Assembly (NCBI GenBank): GCA_020744425.1
Contig: JAGMUV010000025.1
Coordinates: forward strand, 124,001-188,000
Direction: 5' to 3'
DNA from: Dactylonectria macrodidyma
Lineage: Eukaryota; Ascomycota; Sordariomycetes; Hypocreales; Nectriaceae
Length of the DNA: 64,000 nucleotides
Positions 1-12,037 of the stretch are shown here, in pieces. Below the pieces are notes generated by a model. It had not been told where the DNA came from. It saw only the letters and a program-made list of their open reading frames with translations, and did not search any database. A program made the position numbers and the translations under genes. Within the stretch, counting starts at the first letter, position 1; each line of letters begins with the position of its first letter.

Positions 1-181
1 ATCTATTAAAATAGTAATGAATGTACGAGAAACGATTTTTCAATGTTGGCGGCTGAGTTTGAAAGATGTAGTATCCAGCTAGAAGTCAACATGTGACGCC
101 GTCGTCTTGATTGAGATAGCAGAGTTATTGGAAGAGTTGTCCGCATTTGTCAATCTGCCCTAGAACTATTAGACTATAACA

Positions 182-2356
182 TTACAACTTGACCTGGCTT
201 GTAATATGCGGTGGCACTTCTATTCCAATCGATGCGAGGCATATTTGTGCATAGCCTTTGCCTTGTCTGTCGAGAGATATTAGTTTGAGCATTTATGAAG
301 TAAGCAGTCCAACGATCATACCTATCCAAAGACAAACTGTCCAATCCACCTCCCCCGAGGCATTTTGTGACGACAAAGTTGATAGCAAGCACACCAGGCA
401 CATCATACCGGGTAACAACGCTCCCCGGCTGAAGAAAGTGACCGAGCGTGGATGCAATAACTTCCGGCGTTACCTGATCCCGCAGGTAAGGATATGTGGC
501 CGGGGTTCTGGCAATGAAGGCAATATTTGCATTGTCACCTTTGTCGCCGGAGCGGCCAACCGCGACGTCAAGCAACCTCAAGCGGCCTGCTGTATCATCG
601 GGGTTCTCGTGTCGCGCCTTTGACGCGATATAGTTGAAGGTGATGGCTGAAGTAGACGGGACGACTGGTTTGCATCCCTTGGTAGCAAATGGGACCTCGA
701 GAACGGATTTCCCAATGCTGAGCTTTGGGACTACTGAAGTGCGATGGACAAGCGTGCTTGAAGCCAAGAAATTGGGCGAAACTTTGGCTCTCCCGCTACC
801 GAGCATAGTAATGCCAGGCGCACTGCTGGTTCCAAAGGATGTCGCCTCTCGGCTTAGAACGTCCAGAACATGACGGCTAGTGTGCTTCGCTACGACGCGA
901 ACGACAACCTCACGCACCTCAGCTTTAGTCACACGCGGCGGAAAAGAGTGCTCGGCGCCGATGGTGATGACCTTGGACTCGAAACCCTGGAGATCGTCTG
1001 GCTTCCCTGCACTACGCAGCTCTATCTTGGCCACATTCTTCGCCCGCTGGACAATGGCCTTGCCCAACGCCGCGGCCTTGGACTCTGCATCTGCGCCGAA
1101 CAAAACAAGGTCGGCGGCAATGCGATATCCCGTCTGGCGTACCGCGGTGCACTTTAGCCACTCGGTTGGTGGCTTTCCGCGAACACCAGCGACGGTGACC
1201 TTGTCGATGTCGACTTGTTCCAACGTTACCTTGCTGAGATCGACGACGACATCTGGCAAGATGTAGTTCTCCGGGTCTAGCACTTCGTACAGCATCTGCT
1301 CTCCGACCGTGTGCCGCGTGACGAGCCCTCCAGTATTAGCGGGCTTGGAGATGGTGAAGGTGCCGTCTTCTTGGAATGTCGCTATGGGATAGCCCATGTT
1401 TGACCAACCGCCATGCGAACTACCAGCGGATAGTTGCCAGTCGGTGAAGTTACCACCCGTAGCTTGTGCTCCGCACTCGAGGATATGACCTGCCAGTGAA
1501 GCACTCGCAAGGCGGTCTAGGGTGGGTTGGTCGTCGAGTCGTGCAAAGTCCCATGAGAACTCATGAGCCAACGGTGCTAAAACCAGCGCGCTGTCCACAC
1601 ATCGACCCGTAACGATGATGTTCGCACCGGATGCCAGGGCCTTGGTGATAGCTTCCGCTCCGATGTACGCGTTCAAGCTAAGCATTTGGTCGGTTCCTCC
1701 AAACATGGGCTCATCTGCACCATCGGCGTTGAGGGGATTGAAAGGAGTTAGAGCCTTTGACTTGAGCAGTTCGTTCTTTTGTTCTAGGATGTCGTCTCCG
1801 TAGACAGCGGCGACTTTGACTACACCCGCCATTCCTTTTCGAGCCGCCAGCTTTTCAATCAATTCTTTTAAGCCAACGGGATCAAGACCCCCAGCGTTTG
1901 TTATGACCTTGATTCTCTTTTCAAGAATCTGAGGGAGCAACGGTTCGAGCACAAGAGTGGCGAACTCGGCGATGTATCCGGGAGGTCTTTTGGCAGACGC
2001 AGGCTTGGCTCCGGCACGAGATGCACGCGCGAGGAGCCCCATTGTTACCTCTAGATACCAGTCAATAGGCGAGTCTGTATTAGCAGCAAGTGTGTAGAAG
2101 ATTATGGGACGGTTATGTATCGAATAAGGTGTCACTGACCAGCCAGATAGTCCGCCACGAGATAATCGAGATTTCCATCTTCTGCCTCGACCAACTGGCG
2201 TGCCGCAGTTGGACTGTCGCCCCAGAATGCACTGTTCAGAAATGAAAGATCAGCATGGATTCTTCTCCGATTGCAAAAGAGGCTTGGGTGAGAGAATGGC
2301 CATCTCTTGTTTCCTTTGACTTGCCTGTAGCATCCGATCCTGATTTGGCATCCCAT
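182..2356 (-). CDS. AtuA-like acyclic terpene utilisation protein (DUF1446)
   Basis: Four exons by my model: 2325-2356, 2140-2231, 322-2050 and 182-266, giving 645 aa. The first intron uses a GC donor (AG|GCAAGT); the others are GT-AG. The N-terminus contains FWGDSPTAARQL and DYLVADYLAEVTM, characteristic of the DUF1446 family. Residues up to about 500 form that domain, and a C-terminal AtuA-like ferredoxin-fold domain follows, with the motif VGRSGDKGDNANIAF. In bacteria atuA lies with the geranyl-CoA carboxylase genes of citronellol/geraniol catabolism; its biochemical role is unresolved. Here it is divergent from a carboxylase beta-subunit gene across a 369 bp promoter. No signal peptide or membrane segment is visible. 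The last three residues are VKL, close to but outside the strict PTS1 consensus. The family call is firm and the substrate is unknown. Confidence 0.88.
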
Positions 2357-2725
2357 GACAAGTTCTTCTGGCGCAGAACACGTTCTATTAATCTAATTCG
2401 AGATCAGAAACGAATGGCTATTGATACATATGCGATTGACTTTTGGTGGTGGGAGGTCTGGCGCGGGATTGGCGACGGATGATGATTCGTCCAAGACATC
2501 AGCCGAGGTAGCGAAGCAAGCCAATCGACACCCAGCCATTGCCACACTGTAAATTCTTCCACGCCTCGTACACATCAACCTGTTATTCTGCAAGGCTCGC
2601 CAACAAGTTTGAAGAATATTGACGGACCAACGAATCAGGTTATCATAAGGATCACTCGTGAACCAGAACTGCACCGTTCGTGCCGTCGCGCTGTACCTTA
2701 CCCACCTCGGTGGACAGCCTTCACC
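2357..2725. promoter_or_regulatory. Divergent promoter between the AtuA-like and carboxylase-beta genes
   Basis: This 369 bp gap separates two divergently transcribed genes that probably act in one pathway, so it is likely a bidirectional promoter. It contains CCGAGG at 2503-2508 and CCTCGG at 2705-2710, the hexamer recognised by FarA/FarB/CTF1-type factors; a factor of that type is encoded at 8207-10644. The second copy ends 15 bp before the beta-subunit ATG and would lie in its leader. No coding exon was found. Confidence 0.45.
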
Positions 2726-4497
2726 ATGTTTCCACAGTACAAATCCAACATATCGCCGTCAGATGAGACTTGCCGAGAAAACGTCGCGTCATGGCAACCC
2801 GTGCTCGAAAAATGGGAAAACGTCATGGAATGGGCTGCAGGAGAAGGCCCGAGCAAACATGTGGTGTAAGCAAGATTCCCATGAATTGGATGATGGGATA
2901 TAATAGTGATTGGCAACAGAAGACATCATGAACGCGGAATGTTGTCAGGTGAGATGAATTGAGGATGATGAAAGTGTTAGAGACTGATGGCATGTCACAG
3001 CGAGAGATCGCATAGCTCTGATTTTGGATCCCGAATCACCATTCTTGGAGCTCATGCCTACTGCTGGATACAATATTAAGCAGTCAAGTCCATGTGCAAG
3101 TGTCATCTGTGGCATTGGCCTTGTACAGTAAGTTCTCCCATAACTATAAACACGGACTCTTGAGAACTGAAACATGATATAGTGGGCAAATAGTCATCGT
3201 CTCAGCCAACATCCCAACCCTCGACAGCGGCGCCGCCAACGAGATGACAGTCAAGAAGCAACAGCGAGCCAACGAAATCGCCATGAACAACAACCTCCCC
3301 GTCATATCCCTCAACCAGTCGGCCGGCGCAAACCTGCCTCAGCAGTTCCGCGTCTTCCACCCCGGCGGCCAGCAGTTCCGAGACATTTCCCTCCGCTCCG
3401 CCTCCGGATCGCCGACGTGCACCGTCGTCTTCGGCAGCAGCACGGCCGGCGGCGCGTATCAGCCGGGCATGTCTGCGTACAGCATCTTCGTCAAGGACCA
3501 GGCTCAAGTCTTTCTGGGAGGGCCGCCGTTGGTGTATATGGCGACGGGGGAGCAGACGACGGCCGAGGAGCTGGGCGGTGCCGAGATGCACACGTCTGTT
3601 AGCGGGGTGGGCGATGCGTTTGCTAATGACGAGTTCGAAGCTTGCCAACTTGCTCGGAATTGGGTCTTGACGCTCTCGTATGAGCAGGGTACTGCTACTC
3701 GCAAGAAACAACCCATCCTGCAGCCGCGATATAGCCCCCGGGACATATTACAGGTCGTACCTGTCAACATCCGCCAGCCTCTTGACATGCGCGAGGTCAT
3801 CGCCCGTATTGTCGATGATAGCCGATTCCAAATCTTCAAGGCAACATACGGCCCAGGTATGTTATGTGCTTGGGCCATTATCCACGGCAACCCTGTTGGC
3901 ATTGTCAGCAACCAGTCGCCCGTCATAATGAACGCCGAGGCCGAGAAAGCCACCCACTTCATCCGCCTGAACAACGAAACCTCTACGCCGCTGGTATTTC
4001 TGCACAACGTCACCGGGTTCATGGTGGGAACAAAGTCCGAGCAGAGCGGCATCATCAAGGCCGGCTCGCAGCTGATCGATGCCGTCTCGCGGTCAAGCGT
4101 GCCGCACATCTCCATCATCTGTGGAGCTTCATACGGAGCAGGAAACTATGCCATGTGCGGGCGAGCCTTTTCTCCCCGCTTCCTCTTCTCGTGGCCGACG
4201 AGCAAATGCTCCGTCATGGGTCCAGAACAGCTGGCTGGCGTCATGGAGATGATCGCGCGAGAGGCGGCCTCCAAGTCGAACAAGCCTATCGATGATGCGA
4301 AGCTATCGGCAAGGACGGCTGGTTTGAAGAACCAGGTGGAGCAAGAGAGCGACGCATATACGACATCCGCGTGGACTCTAGATGATGGTATCATTGATCC
4401 CCGGGACACAAGAGATGTGTTGGGCATGTGTTTGGAGATTTGCTCAAACCGCCCCATCACTGGGAATATAGGGATGAGGGGTGTCTCTAGGATCTGA
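2726..4497 (+). CDS. Biotin-dependent acyl-CoA carboxylase, carboxyltransferase beta subunit
   Basis: Four exons: 2726-2865, 2920-2948 (a 29 nt microexon), 3001-3127 and 3183-4497, giving 536 aa. The splices restore the expected N-terminal motif RGMLSARDRIALILDP. Carboxyltransferase N- and C-halves follow, with the acyl-CoA and biotin pocket motifs FGSSTAGGAY, GGPPLVYMATGE and GASYGAGNYAMCGRAFSPRF. The family transfers CO2 from carboxybiotin to unsaturated acyl-CoAs (methylcrotonyl-, geranyl-CoA). The QFRVFHPGGQ segment differs from canonical mitochondrial MCC beta and resembles the atu-like carboxylases. The chosen ATG has a good context (TCACCATG). An in-frame ATG at 2609 is possible but adds a tail unlike the family. 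No mitochondrial presequence is obvious. The C-terminal SRI fits PTS1. The alpha subunit follows at 5025. Confidence 0.88.
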
Positions 4498-5024
4498 CCC
4501 TGCGCGAAGGTAGCTTCATTCTAGAATACTAAAGCTCACAATAATTTATATCCAGAGGACCATTATGTATCCTATTCAGTCCGAACAGACAGGTTCGCTA
4601 CAGGCACGGGGATTCCTATCGACGGGGGCGTGAGCCGCATAAGTGATTTGCTATTGAGAACATATCCCGTCAATGTTTCGCACCCAAGCCCTTTGAGAAC
4701 CTGGAGTAGTTATCTAGGAGAGATGGAAAAGATGGTCGTCAATTGACTGAGAACACATGCATTCATTCCCCGCATCTTCGTTCTCGCCGCATGGTGACCA
4801 GTCAATCTCACCTCGGTAGTGGAAATGATTGGTCAGGCGACCAAACAGTACGACATCCATTCCACAGTCAACCCCAGCGCCTTCACTTTCTCAATATCAT
4901 TTGGGCATTCACTCGATTCAATGATATTGCGTTTGAGCTCGGCAGTATTTTGAACCATTTGCGACCCGCCACCCGCACCCACCGCATCACCTCCGAAGCC
5001 GTCTAACTTCACTCAGCCGAAAAT
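4498..5024. promoter_or_regulatory. Intergenic promoter region of the carboxylase alpha gene
   Basis: This 527 bp gap between the two same-strand carboxylase genes contains one CCTCGG hexamer at 4811-4816. No coding exon or RNA gene was recognised. Confidence 0.35.
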
Positions 5025-7711
5025 ATGCCACACCAAGCTCGGAAGAAGCCACTCTTCGTAGCCCCTCCAGTCTTGCGAAAAGATGGCACGCCGGTGCTCC
5101 AGCGCGTCTTGATTGCCAACAGAGGAGAAATTGCATGTCGGATCATCAAGGCGTGTAAGGACCAAATGATTACGGCTATCGTGGTCTACGCAGACGAGTG
5201 AGTCTTCTCAGCGCTTGCAAAAGCAACCTACTTCATGTGGACGACGGACCTTTTTATTGATGTTTAGAAAACAGAGATGAGACATCCCTGCATGTACAAT
5301 TAGCAGACGAGGCTGTTTGCATAGGTCCCGCCGATCAGCAGCCTTACCAAAACATTGAACGGCTGGTCAAGGTGGCCAAGGAGACCAATGCGAACGCAAT
5401 CCATCCTGGTAGGTTTGAAGAAGTGACCTCCATGATTAAGTGCTGATAGCTGCAGGCTACGGCTATTTATCCGAAAATGCCAAGTTTGCTCAAGCGGTGG
5501 CAGCTGCTGGGTTGATATTCATCGGTCCAACTCCCGATTCAATTTTGAAGCTCGGTGATAAAGTAAGTCATTCATCAAAAAGACCGACATCTTTCAACTT
5601 CCCTCTTTTAATTTGGCAACTAACTGGGGACATTGAATTAGAGACTTGCCAAAGAGCATCTTAGTGTGCACTCATCTGTTCCGCTCATCCCCGGATACGG
5701 TGGGCTCAACCAGGACCCGGCTCACCTCGAGGCCGAGGCCGACAAAATAGGATATCCAGTCCTCATCAAAGCGAGCGCTGGTGGCGGAGGAAAAGGCATG
5801 CGTGTGGTTCGCAAAAAGGCCGAGTGGGTACCAAATCAACATTGAGAACCATCCCTGGCAAGTTCTGTTGGCTGAAGATGTTTGCAGATTTCGAGAGGCG
5901 TTTCTGCGATGCGCTTCAGAATCGGAGAGATCGTTTGGGTCCGCCCATTGCTTGATCGAGAAGTACATTGAGAGCGGGAAACATGTCGAAATTCAGATCA
6001 TTGGCGACGGCGAAAAATTCATCAGCTTGCTGGACCGCGAATGTTCGATCCAAAGACGACATCAAAAGATCATCGAAGAGTCGCCTTGTCCCTGGCTGTC
6101 ACCGGAACTGCGCCGACGAATGTCGGATGCTGCAGTTGAGATTGCCAGGTTACTCAAATACGTGTCTGCTGGAACTGTCGAGTTTATTGTCGTGAGTGCT
6201 GTCATCTACGATTCCAATTGCTAAGTACCCTAACATCATTTTAGGACATAAAGCAATCCAAATTTTACTTTCTCGAGGTCAACACCCGCATCCAAGTAGA
6301 ACATCCTATCACCGAGGAAGTCGTCCAGATCGACATTGTTGCGCTTCAGCTCTTTGTTGCGGCTGGTGGCAAGCTTGCGTCTCTGCCCGAGCTGGATAAC
6401 ATCTCTCAGGAGGGGCATGCGATCGAAGTGCGGCTTTGCGCCGAGAATCCCTTCAACAATTTCCTCCCTTGCGTTGGAACCGTCGCGTTATTTGAGCCCG
6501 TGTCTCGGGTCACAGGAGTACATGTTCCCAATGTCCGATACGAAGTCGGCGTCGCTGCTGGGTCAAGCGTTTCGGTGCATTTCGATTCCATGATTTGCAA
6601 GATCATCGTCTGGGCAGCGGACAGGGCTTCAGCTATTCAAAAGATGAGCTACGTCCTCAAGAATACTGTGTGCATGGGCGTCACGACAAATCAGCTCTTC
6701 CTCGAGCGAATTCTTCTGCACCCTGGGTTCCAAGATCCTGCCTACACAACTTCGTTTATTGAGACATACAGCGCTGGCCTCTTCCAACCGGTAGGTGTTG
6801 ACTACGTGACAGGGCCAATGGTGATGGCAGCCATGCTCTATGATCTCCAAGCTGGCAACCAAAATACAGGCGCAAAGACATTTGGCACTATTCCAGCAGG
6901 ATTCCGAAACCAGAGGAAAGATGTGAAAACGGCTTCTCGGAAATTCGTGTCATGTCAGCTACAGCTTCTTGGCCATGACACGGCCGGCGACTACATGATC
7001 ACTCGCACGGCGGAAGACGAATATGAGATGGCATTACTGAAACCAGAACCTGACCTCACCACGGCCGAAAAAAAATCTTTCTTTAACAAGCATGGAGGTC
7101 CTTTGACAAGAAGATTCTATCATGCAACAGCTTGCAAGCCGATACCACGCTTCGAGGCTCGGGTGTTACAACAGGGAACGAACCTCGTCTCCGCCAAAGG
7201 TCAGGATAATGGGGTGGTGCGCCTGAGCCTTGGGGGCGGCCAGCACACCTTCTTCGTCTCGATTCTCAACAGGAATGAGTTCAAACGTGAAATATCGGTT
7301 TACTCAGCACATAAGGGAATCGGTGCCAATTACATCGCCTCCGACCCTTTGCCATGGGCCGGCAAGTTTGAACTCAAGCGGGAGCAACAAGGATTGGAGC
7401 CCGGTACGTATATCCCGGAGTAAGCGGCCTCTAACAAACGCTGACAATCTTACAACCTAGGTGCTCGCCAAAAGTACCTGTCACCCATGCCTTGCCACAT
7501 CCTTCAGATTCTGGCCAAAGACGGAAGCGAGGTAAAGAGAGGCGATGGGCTGCTGGTAATGGAGAGCATGAAGACCGAGATCCGCATCAACGCCGACGGG
7601 CCCGGCATCGTTCGCATGCACGTACAAAAAGACGCCAAGATCAGCGAGGGCGTTGTTCTGTGCGAAGTCATTGCGCCCGAAGAAGACGCAGGGTCGGGGA
7701 ACGCTAGTTGA
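5025..7711 (+). CDS. Biotin-dependent acyl-CoA carboxylase, biotin carboxylase/carrier alpha subunit
   Basis: Seven exons: 5025-5197, 5275-5408, 5456-5562, 5642-5823, 5888-6191, 6245-7403 and 7461-7711, giving 769 aa. The biotin carboxylase N-domain starts at [14 protein letters not shown]. The ATP-grasp domain has the glycine loop [11 protein letters not shown] and [10 protein letters not shown], then [17 protein letters not shown] with active-site residues. A BT-like segment leads to a C-terminal biotinyl domain whose acceptor is VMESMKTEI (about Lys724). The enzyme carboxylates its own biotin using ATP and bicarbonate, then passes it to the beta subunit. Overall size suits 3-methylcrotonyl- or geranyl-CoA carboxylase alpha. 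It starts without an evident mitochondrial presequence and lacks a PTS1, so it could reach peroxisomes only with its partner. The beta gene just upstream on the same strand supports a heteromeric enzyme. Confidence 0.9.
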
Positions 7712-8206
7712 AGGCGGTGACGTCGATGGTATCATTGGTCTGGCGAGGAGAAAGTCAGTCGTACCTCATGTCTTACTCCGCACTCTGGACAGCCGAGGCA
7801 TAAGACGGCGGGGTTGGGACCATGTGAAAGTGAACTTCGGTGATGCAGAGAAAGACTTGTCGGTCAGCTTACAGGTGACTGCCGCCTCTTGTTGTGGCAG
7901 ATTCATGTCCAAGCCAAATTTCATGGATATAAAAGCAGAATATTAATTAAAAGAATTAATCCGAATCCCACCTGTGGGGGAAAAGCGAGGTAGAGGTACA
8001 GTTGGTCACCAACAGCGAATTATAGGTGGTGTGGGGGAGCAATGACATTATCGGCTGCCCTTGGCATGTCGATTGATGGGAGTGGTCTCCGCTTATCTCT
8101 CAACCAATACTCATCGAGTCAGCTCATATGCTTCCCTCTTACCCATCAGCCGGAGTCGAGTCAAGCAACGTGAAGCTCATCCCCAAAGTCACATACGACA
8201 TCCAAG
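7712..8206. promoter_or_regulatory. Promoter region of the FarA/CTF1-like regulator
   Basis: This 495 bp gap holds one CCGAGG hexamer at 7793-7798, compatible with autoregulation by the downstream factor. The AT-rich tract around 7930-7965 probably ends the upstream transcript. No gene was recognised. Confidence 0.35.
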
Positions 8207-10644
8207 ATGAATGCATCGAGAATCAGAGCAGCGCAACTTCCACAGCGTACCGACCCAGCAGTTTGCCGCCGGGGCAGAAAGCTGCGAGCTTCAGTCGCCT
8301 GTGACGTCTGCAGGGCTCGCAAAGTGAGATGCAGCGTAGCCAGCGATGGGCCACCCTGCACCAACTGTCGACTCGACAGTATCGAGTGCACCGTCTCCAC
8401 TGAGAACAAACCGAGGTAAGTATTTCGTGCTGTAAGCATAGCAACATCCGAGCTTGGTGAAGCCTACCCATACACGTCCAATTGACCATTCGCATAGAAA
8501 GAAACCTGCTGTTACGACGTCATTGCCCAGGTACAGCAACAGCCGGCGTTCCATCAATGTTTCCTTGCCCCGTCCACTCGCGCCGACGCCCTCGATTCCA
8601 CGTCTAGTCCCTGTAGAGAATGAGGTAGTGGACCCAAGGTTATTCACCAACCAACAACCTGCTTCTCCTGTTTTGGATTCCCAGGTGTCTAGTGCAATAT
8701 CCGTTCAAGTGGATGCTCAGAGTTGCAGTAGCCACCAACGCCAAAATGCTATTGATGCGTCAGTCATAACACATCTAAGTGAATGGCAACCAGAAGGCAG
8801 AGTCGGCTGGAAAACGTACGAGTCCTCCAACTTTCCAGATTATATCGAACCCATCACCACCACTTTACCCCATGGAACAATACAGTTCCTCGCAGCGAGC
8901 GAAGCATTTTGCCTCCCAGCCAGTGATGCCACCAGATCGGCCCTCGTGGATGGCTTCATTCGCGCAGTGTACCCCATTTACCCCATTTTTGAGCTGGAGG
9001 ACCTGATGCAGCTCGCTTCAGAAGCTCCTGTTGAGAAACTTGGAACTCGATTCAGCATTCTGTCATACCAAGCCATGCTCTTTGCCGCCATTCCCGTAAG
9101 TTAGCCCTCTGCATGCAAAGTCGCCTGCATGAAGCTGACACCAATCCCAAGTTTGTCGATGACTCCACATGTCAAGCGTTAGGCTTTGGCTCGCATCTAG
9201 AAGCCCGTGCTTCACTCTACAGACGCACCAAGGCCCTCTATGATGCCGACGTTGACGATGATGTTGCCAAAATTGCCCAAGCACTGATACTGCTCTCCCT
9301 CTGGAACGAGGGCGGACGGGTCGAAAGAGATGCTTGGTACTGGACTAACTGCCTAGCCTCCTTGATCGAGAGGACAGAGCCTTGGAGGAACTTGGGCTGG
9401 TCGTCACCTGCGATTATGTCACCTATGCTCTGGTGGAGCTGCCTTGCTAGAGAGACGCATGTCGCTCTAGTTGTCCAGCGACCACCGAGGTTATACAGAC
9501 TGCACAAATATGTTCCCCTTGAAAGCTTACAGGAGAGCGCAGCTGGGGAACGATCGGATTTGAGCGGGTGCCAAGCATTTCCGATCAACCCAGTTTGCTG
9601 TTTGACTCATACCGCCCGACTCGCAACCACGACTGCACGCATACTTCAAAACGACTTTTCCGACTCACCATGTAGTTCCGAATTCGTCAATGCGATTTTC
9701 CAGTCTTGTGAGAGAGAATTAGCTTCATGGTCTGCCGAATTCTCAGAAGCATTTCCAGCTGCAGCACAGAAACAAGATAGGATGAGCCGTGAGACTGGGC
9801 CGTTCCTCGTCGTGTCGATTTTGCTTCATGATGCCGCCATAAACGCCCTATATCTTCAAAGGGTGCTTCAAGCACGCCAGTCAAAGGGCGATCACACCTG
9901 TGATATTGGCCACTACACCAACACGATGAGAAGGGCCGCAATTCGCACAGCCGTCTTCATTAACGAGGCTCTCGAATCTGAGTGGGTAGACATCGTACCA
10001 ACGCAATTGTGAGTCTTGATACACATTAGAGATGTTAGAACCATTGTTTGAACTGACTCTTGCACAGCTTTACTGCTGTTTTGCCCGCGATACCGGTCCA
10101 CATTGTGGGGCTGAACTCTCCCAAAAAAGACGTGCCAATGCTTAGTCTTCGTTGTCTTGGAACATGTTTAAGATTCCTTGGTGAGGCGCAGTCCAGATTC
10201 GGCTTGGCTCGACACTTGCAGCAAGATATTCTCGATGCTTTATCGCGATTGAAAATTTCGCCGTACTACGACGACAGCTCAGTGAGCGGATCGAGCCCCA
10301 GCATCATCGCTGGAGGCGCTTCTTCTTCCGAAGAATCTGTAGATCATATCCCACCAGTACTAGAAAAGGCATCGAAACTGTTTCTAGACATGGGTGATCC
10401 GTTTAACGACGAGTCTTGGGAACAGCCGGGGCGGATGCTTCACAAGACTGGAAGTTCTTCCAGTAGGTCCCCTGACAATTTGATGCAGGATGCCTTTTTC
10501 ACAGACCTGCTGGATGAAGGCGATAGCCTCGCAGTCGATAGTTTATGGCCTGGATATGGAACAGAGTTTCTTCCTGTAAGTGACCTGAGCAACACGATGC
10601 CACAGGATATGCAAGGCTGGCTTGCAGACGTACATGTAAACTAG
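8207..10644 (+). CDS. Zn2Cys6 transcription activator, FarA/CTF1 family
   Basis: Four exons: 8207-8415, 8498-9095, 9152-10008 and 10068-10644, giving 746 aa. The binuclear zinc cluster has Cys32, 35, 42, 51, 54 and 61 within RASVACDVCRARKVRC and GPPCTNCRLD. This N-terminal form with the preceding basic RRGRKLR is typical of the FarA/FarB/CTF1 group, which activates fatty-acid and cutin use and peroxisomal beta-oxidation genes through CCTCGG. The fungal-specific regulatory domain spans roughly residues 150-560 (AVYPIYPIFE, SLWNEGG, LARETHVALVVQRP). The C-terminal ~150 residues are acidic and Ser-rich, probably for activation. The central position in the cluster and the CCTCGG copies in the flanking promoters suggest it is the pathway regulator; that is inference. 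Confidence 0.87.
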
Positions 10645-10949
10645 CTCGACTTTAAAATGCGACAGCCCGGGAATTTGGCCCTGATAAGAAGGCCAAAATC
10701 GATCAATACTTGTGGAATCATGGTTCCATAGACGAACTCCGATTGGCTAGCTTAGATCAGCCAATGATATTTGTTACCTCGGTTGCAGTTCACACTGACG
10801 CGCATCACCTCTCACTGCGCGATACACACGACGCTCAATGTGTATGAGCTCGAGCACCCATACATGATACTCACGTCTTCGATTCTCGCTCATACCTTTT
10901 GATTCTTGGGTTCCTTTCGTTTGCCTCACTTCGGGCGTCACTTCGCACC
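10645..10949. promoter_or_regulatory. Promoter region of the enoyl-CoA hydratase gene
   Basis: This 305 bp gap has CCTCGG at 10777-10782, and a CCAAT motif lies in the stretch just before it. In-frame codons continue upstream to 10899, so a longer N-terminus is possible. No other gene was recognised. Confidence 0.35.
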
Positions 10950-11852
10950 ATGGGCAAATCCACAACAAGCGTTCCAACACAGGAACTGGATTGGAAACCT
11001 GACACCGCACTGCAACCGGTTGCGTCGAAAGAGTTGCGGGTACACCGAGCGCGCGAAGCAGTTAAAATTGAGCTCACGCGTCCCGAAAACCGCAACGCGT
11101 TGACCACGTCAATAACTAGGGAACTCGGAAACCTGTACCGCCGGGTGGCACAAGACACATCCGTCTCCAGGATATACCTCACCGGCCAAGGGCCGGTTTT
11201 CTGCGCGGGAATGAGCTTGAGTGCACCTGAACAGACAGCGAAATCAGATCAAAATCAACACCTTGCCGAACTAGAGGAGTTTCGTGGCCTTCTCAGCGCC
11301 ATCGAGAACGCGCCGCAAGTCACCATTGCACTGATTAACGGACCGTGCTACGGTGGTGGAAATGGCCTCGCGTTTGCCAACGATATCCGCATAAGCACAC
11401 GAGATGCAACTTTCAACCTGACGGAAGTTCGGATTGGGCTTTCGCCATGTGCTATATCTCCCTGTCTCGCACGAGAATGGGGCATCCCGTTGTTCCGATC
11501 GGCCATGTTGACCGGTCGTCCAGTGACCGCGGCTCAACTATATGGTCTTGGTGCAATATACGGTATTGCAGATGATAACGAGCAGCTTCAAGGAGGATCG
11601 CTCCATGACTTGGAGAGTACATTGCGGTTATGCGCGCCGCGGGCTTCTGCCGTGTGTAAGGAACTAGCCAAGGCTGCGTGGTCAAGCCCAGGTAGCCTAG
11701 CACAAGATGAGTTGGTCAAAAATCGGTATCTTGACATGATGGCCCCTTCAGATGAGGCTAGACATGGCATTGGGAGATTTCGCAAAGGGTTTAGGAAGGT
11801 TGATTGGGCGAGTATGGGAAAGGGAGCTGGAAATAAAGATTCACATCTTTAG
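10950..11852 (+). CDS. Enoyl-CoA hydratase/isomerase (crotonase) family protein
   Basis: One exon, 300 aa from the ATG in CACCATGG context; an upstream in-frame ATG at 10899 would add 17 residues. Crotonase features are clear: the first oxyanion segment PVFCAGMSL, the second NGPCYGGGNGLAFANDIRI, and the active-site segment ATFNLTEVRIGLSP with its Glu. Such enzymes hydrate trans-enoyl-CoAs. In the Atu and leucine pathways the carboxylase product is hydrated by an enzyme of this family (AtuE/LiuC), which fits the neighbourhood. The C-terminal SHL is an accepted PTS1 variant, suggesting a peroxisomal location. It converges with the next gene across 185 bp. Confidence 0.88.
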   Translation: MGKSTTSVPTQELDWKPDTALQPVASKELRVHRAREAVKIELTRPENRNALTTSITRELGNLYRRVAQDTSVSRIYLTGQGPVFCAGMSLSAPEQTAKSDQNQHLAELEEFRGLLSAIENAPQVTIALINGPCYGGGNGLAFANDIRISTRDATFNLTEVRIGLSPCAISPCLAREWGIPLFRSAMLTGRPVTAAQLYGLGAIYGIADDNEQLQGGSLHDLESTLRLCAPRASAVCKELAKAAWSSPGSLAQDELVKNRYLDMMAPSDEARHGIGRFRKGFRKVDWASMGKGAGNKDSHL

Positions 11853-12037
11853 TTCATGCTAGACAAAGTCATGCGATGGAGAAGCTCGACCCGCCCACTC
11901 GAAGGTTCTTGGAAGAAAGTGTATGGGGCCCTTCTAGTTTATCGTTCACGTTATACTCTTGAATGCTGTTCTAGGGCTCCATGAGGAGAAAACGAGACAC
12001 CGTCGGCTTTATCATGGCGGACCTTCCAAAGCCAGTT

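Noticed and set aside
3202..4118. Minus-strand open frames across the carboxylase beta gene
   Set aside because: They mirror the conserved carboxyltransferase frame and have no family features of their own.
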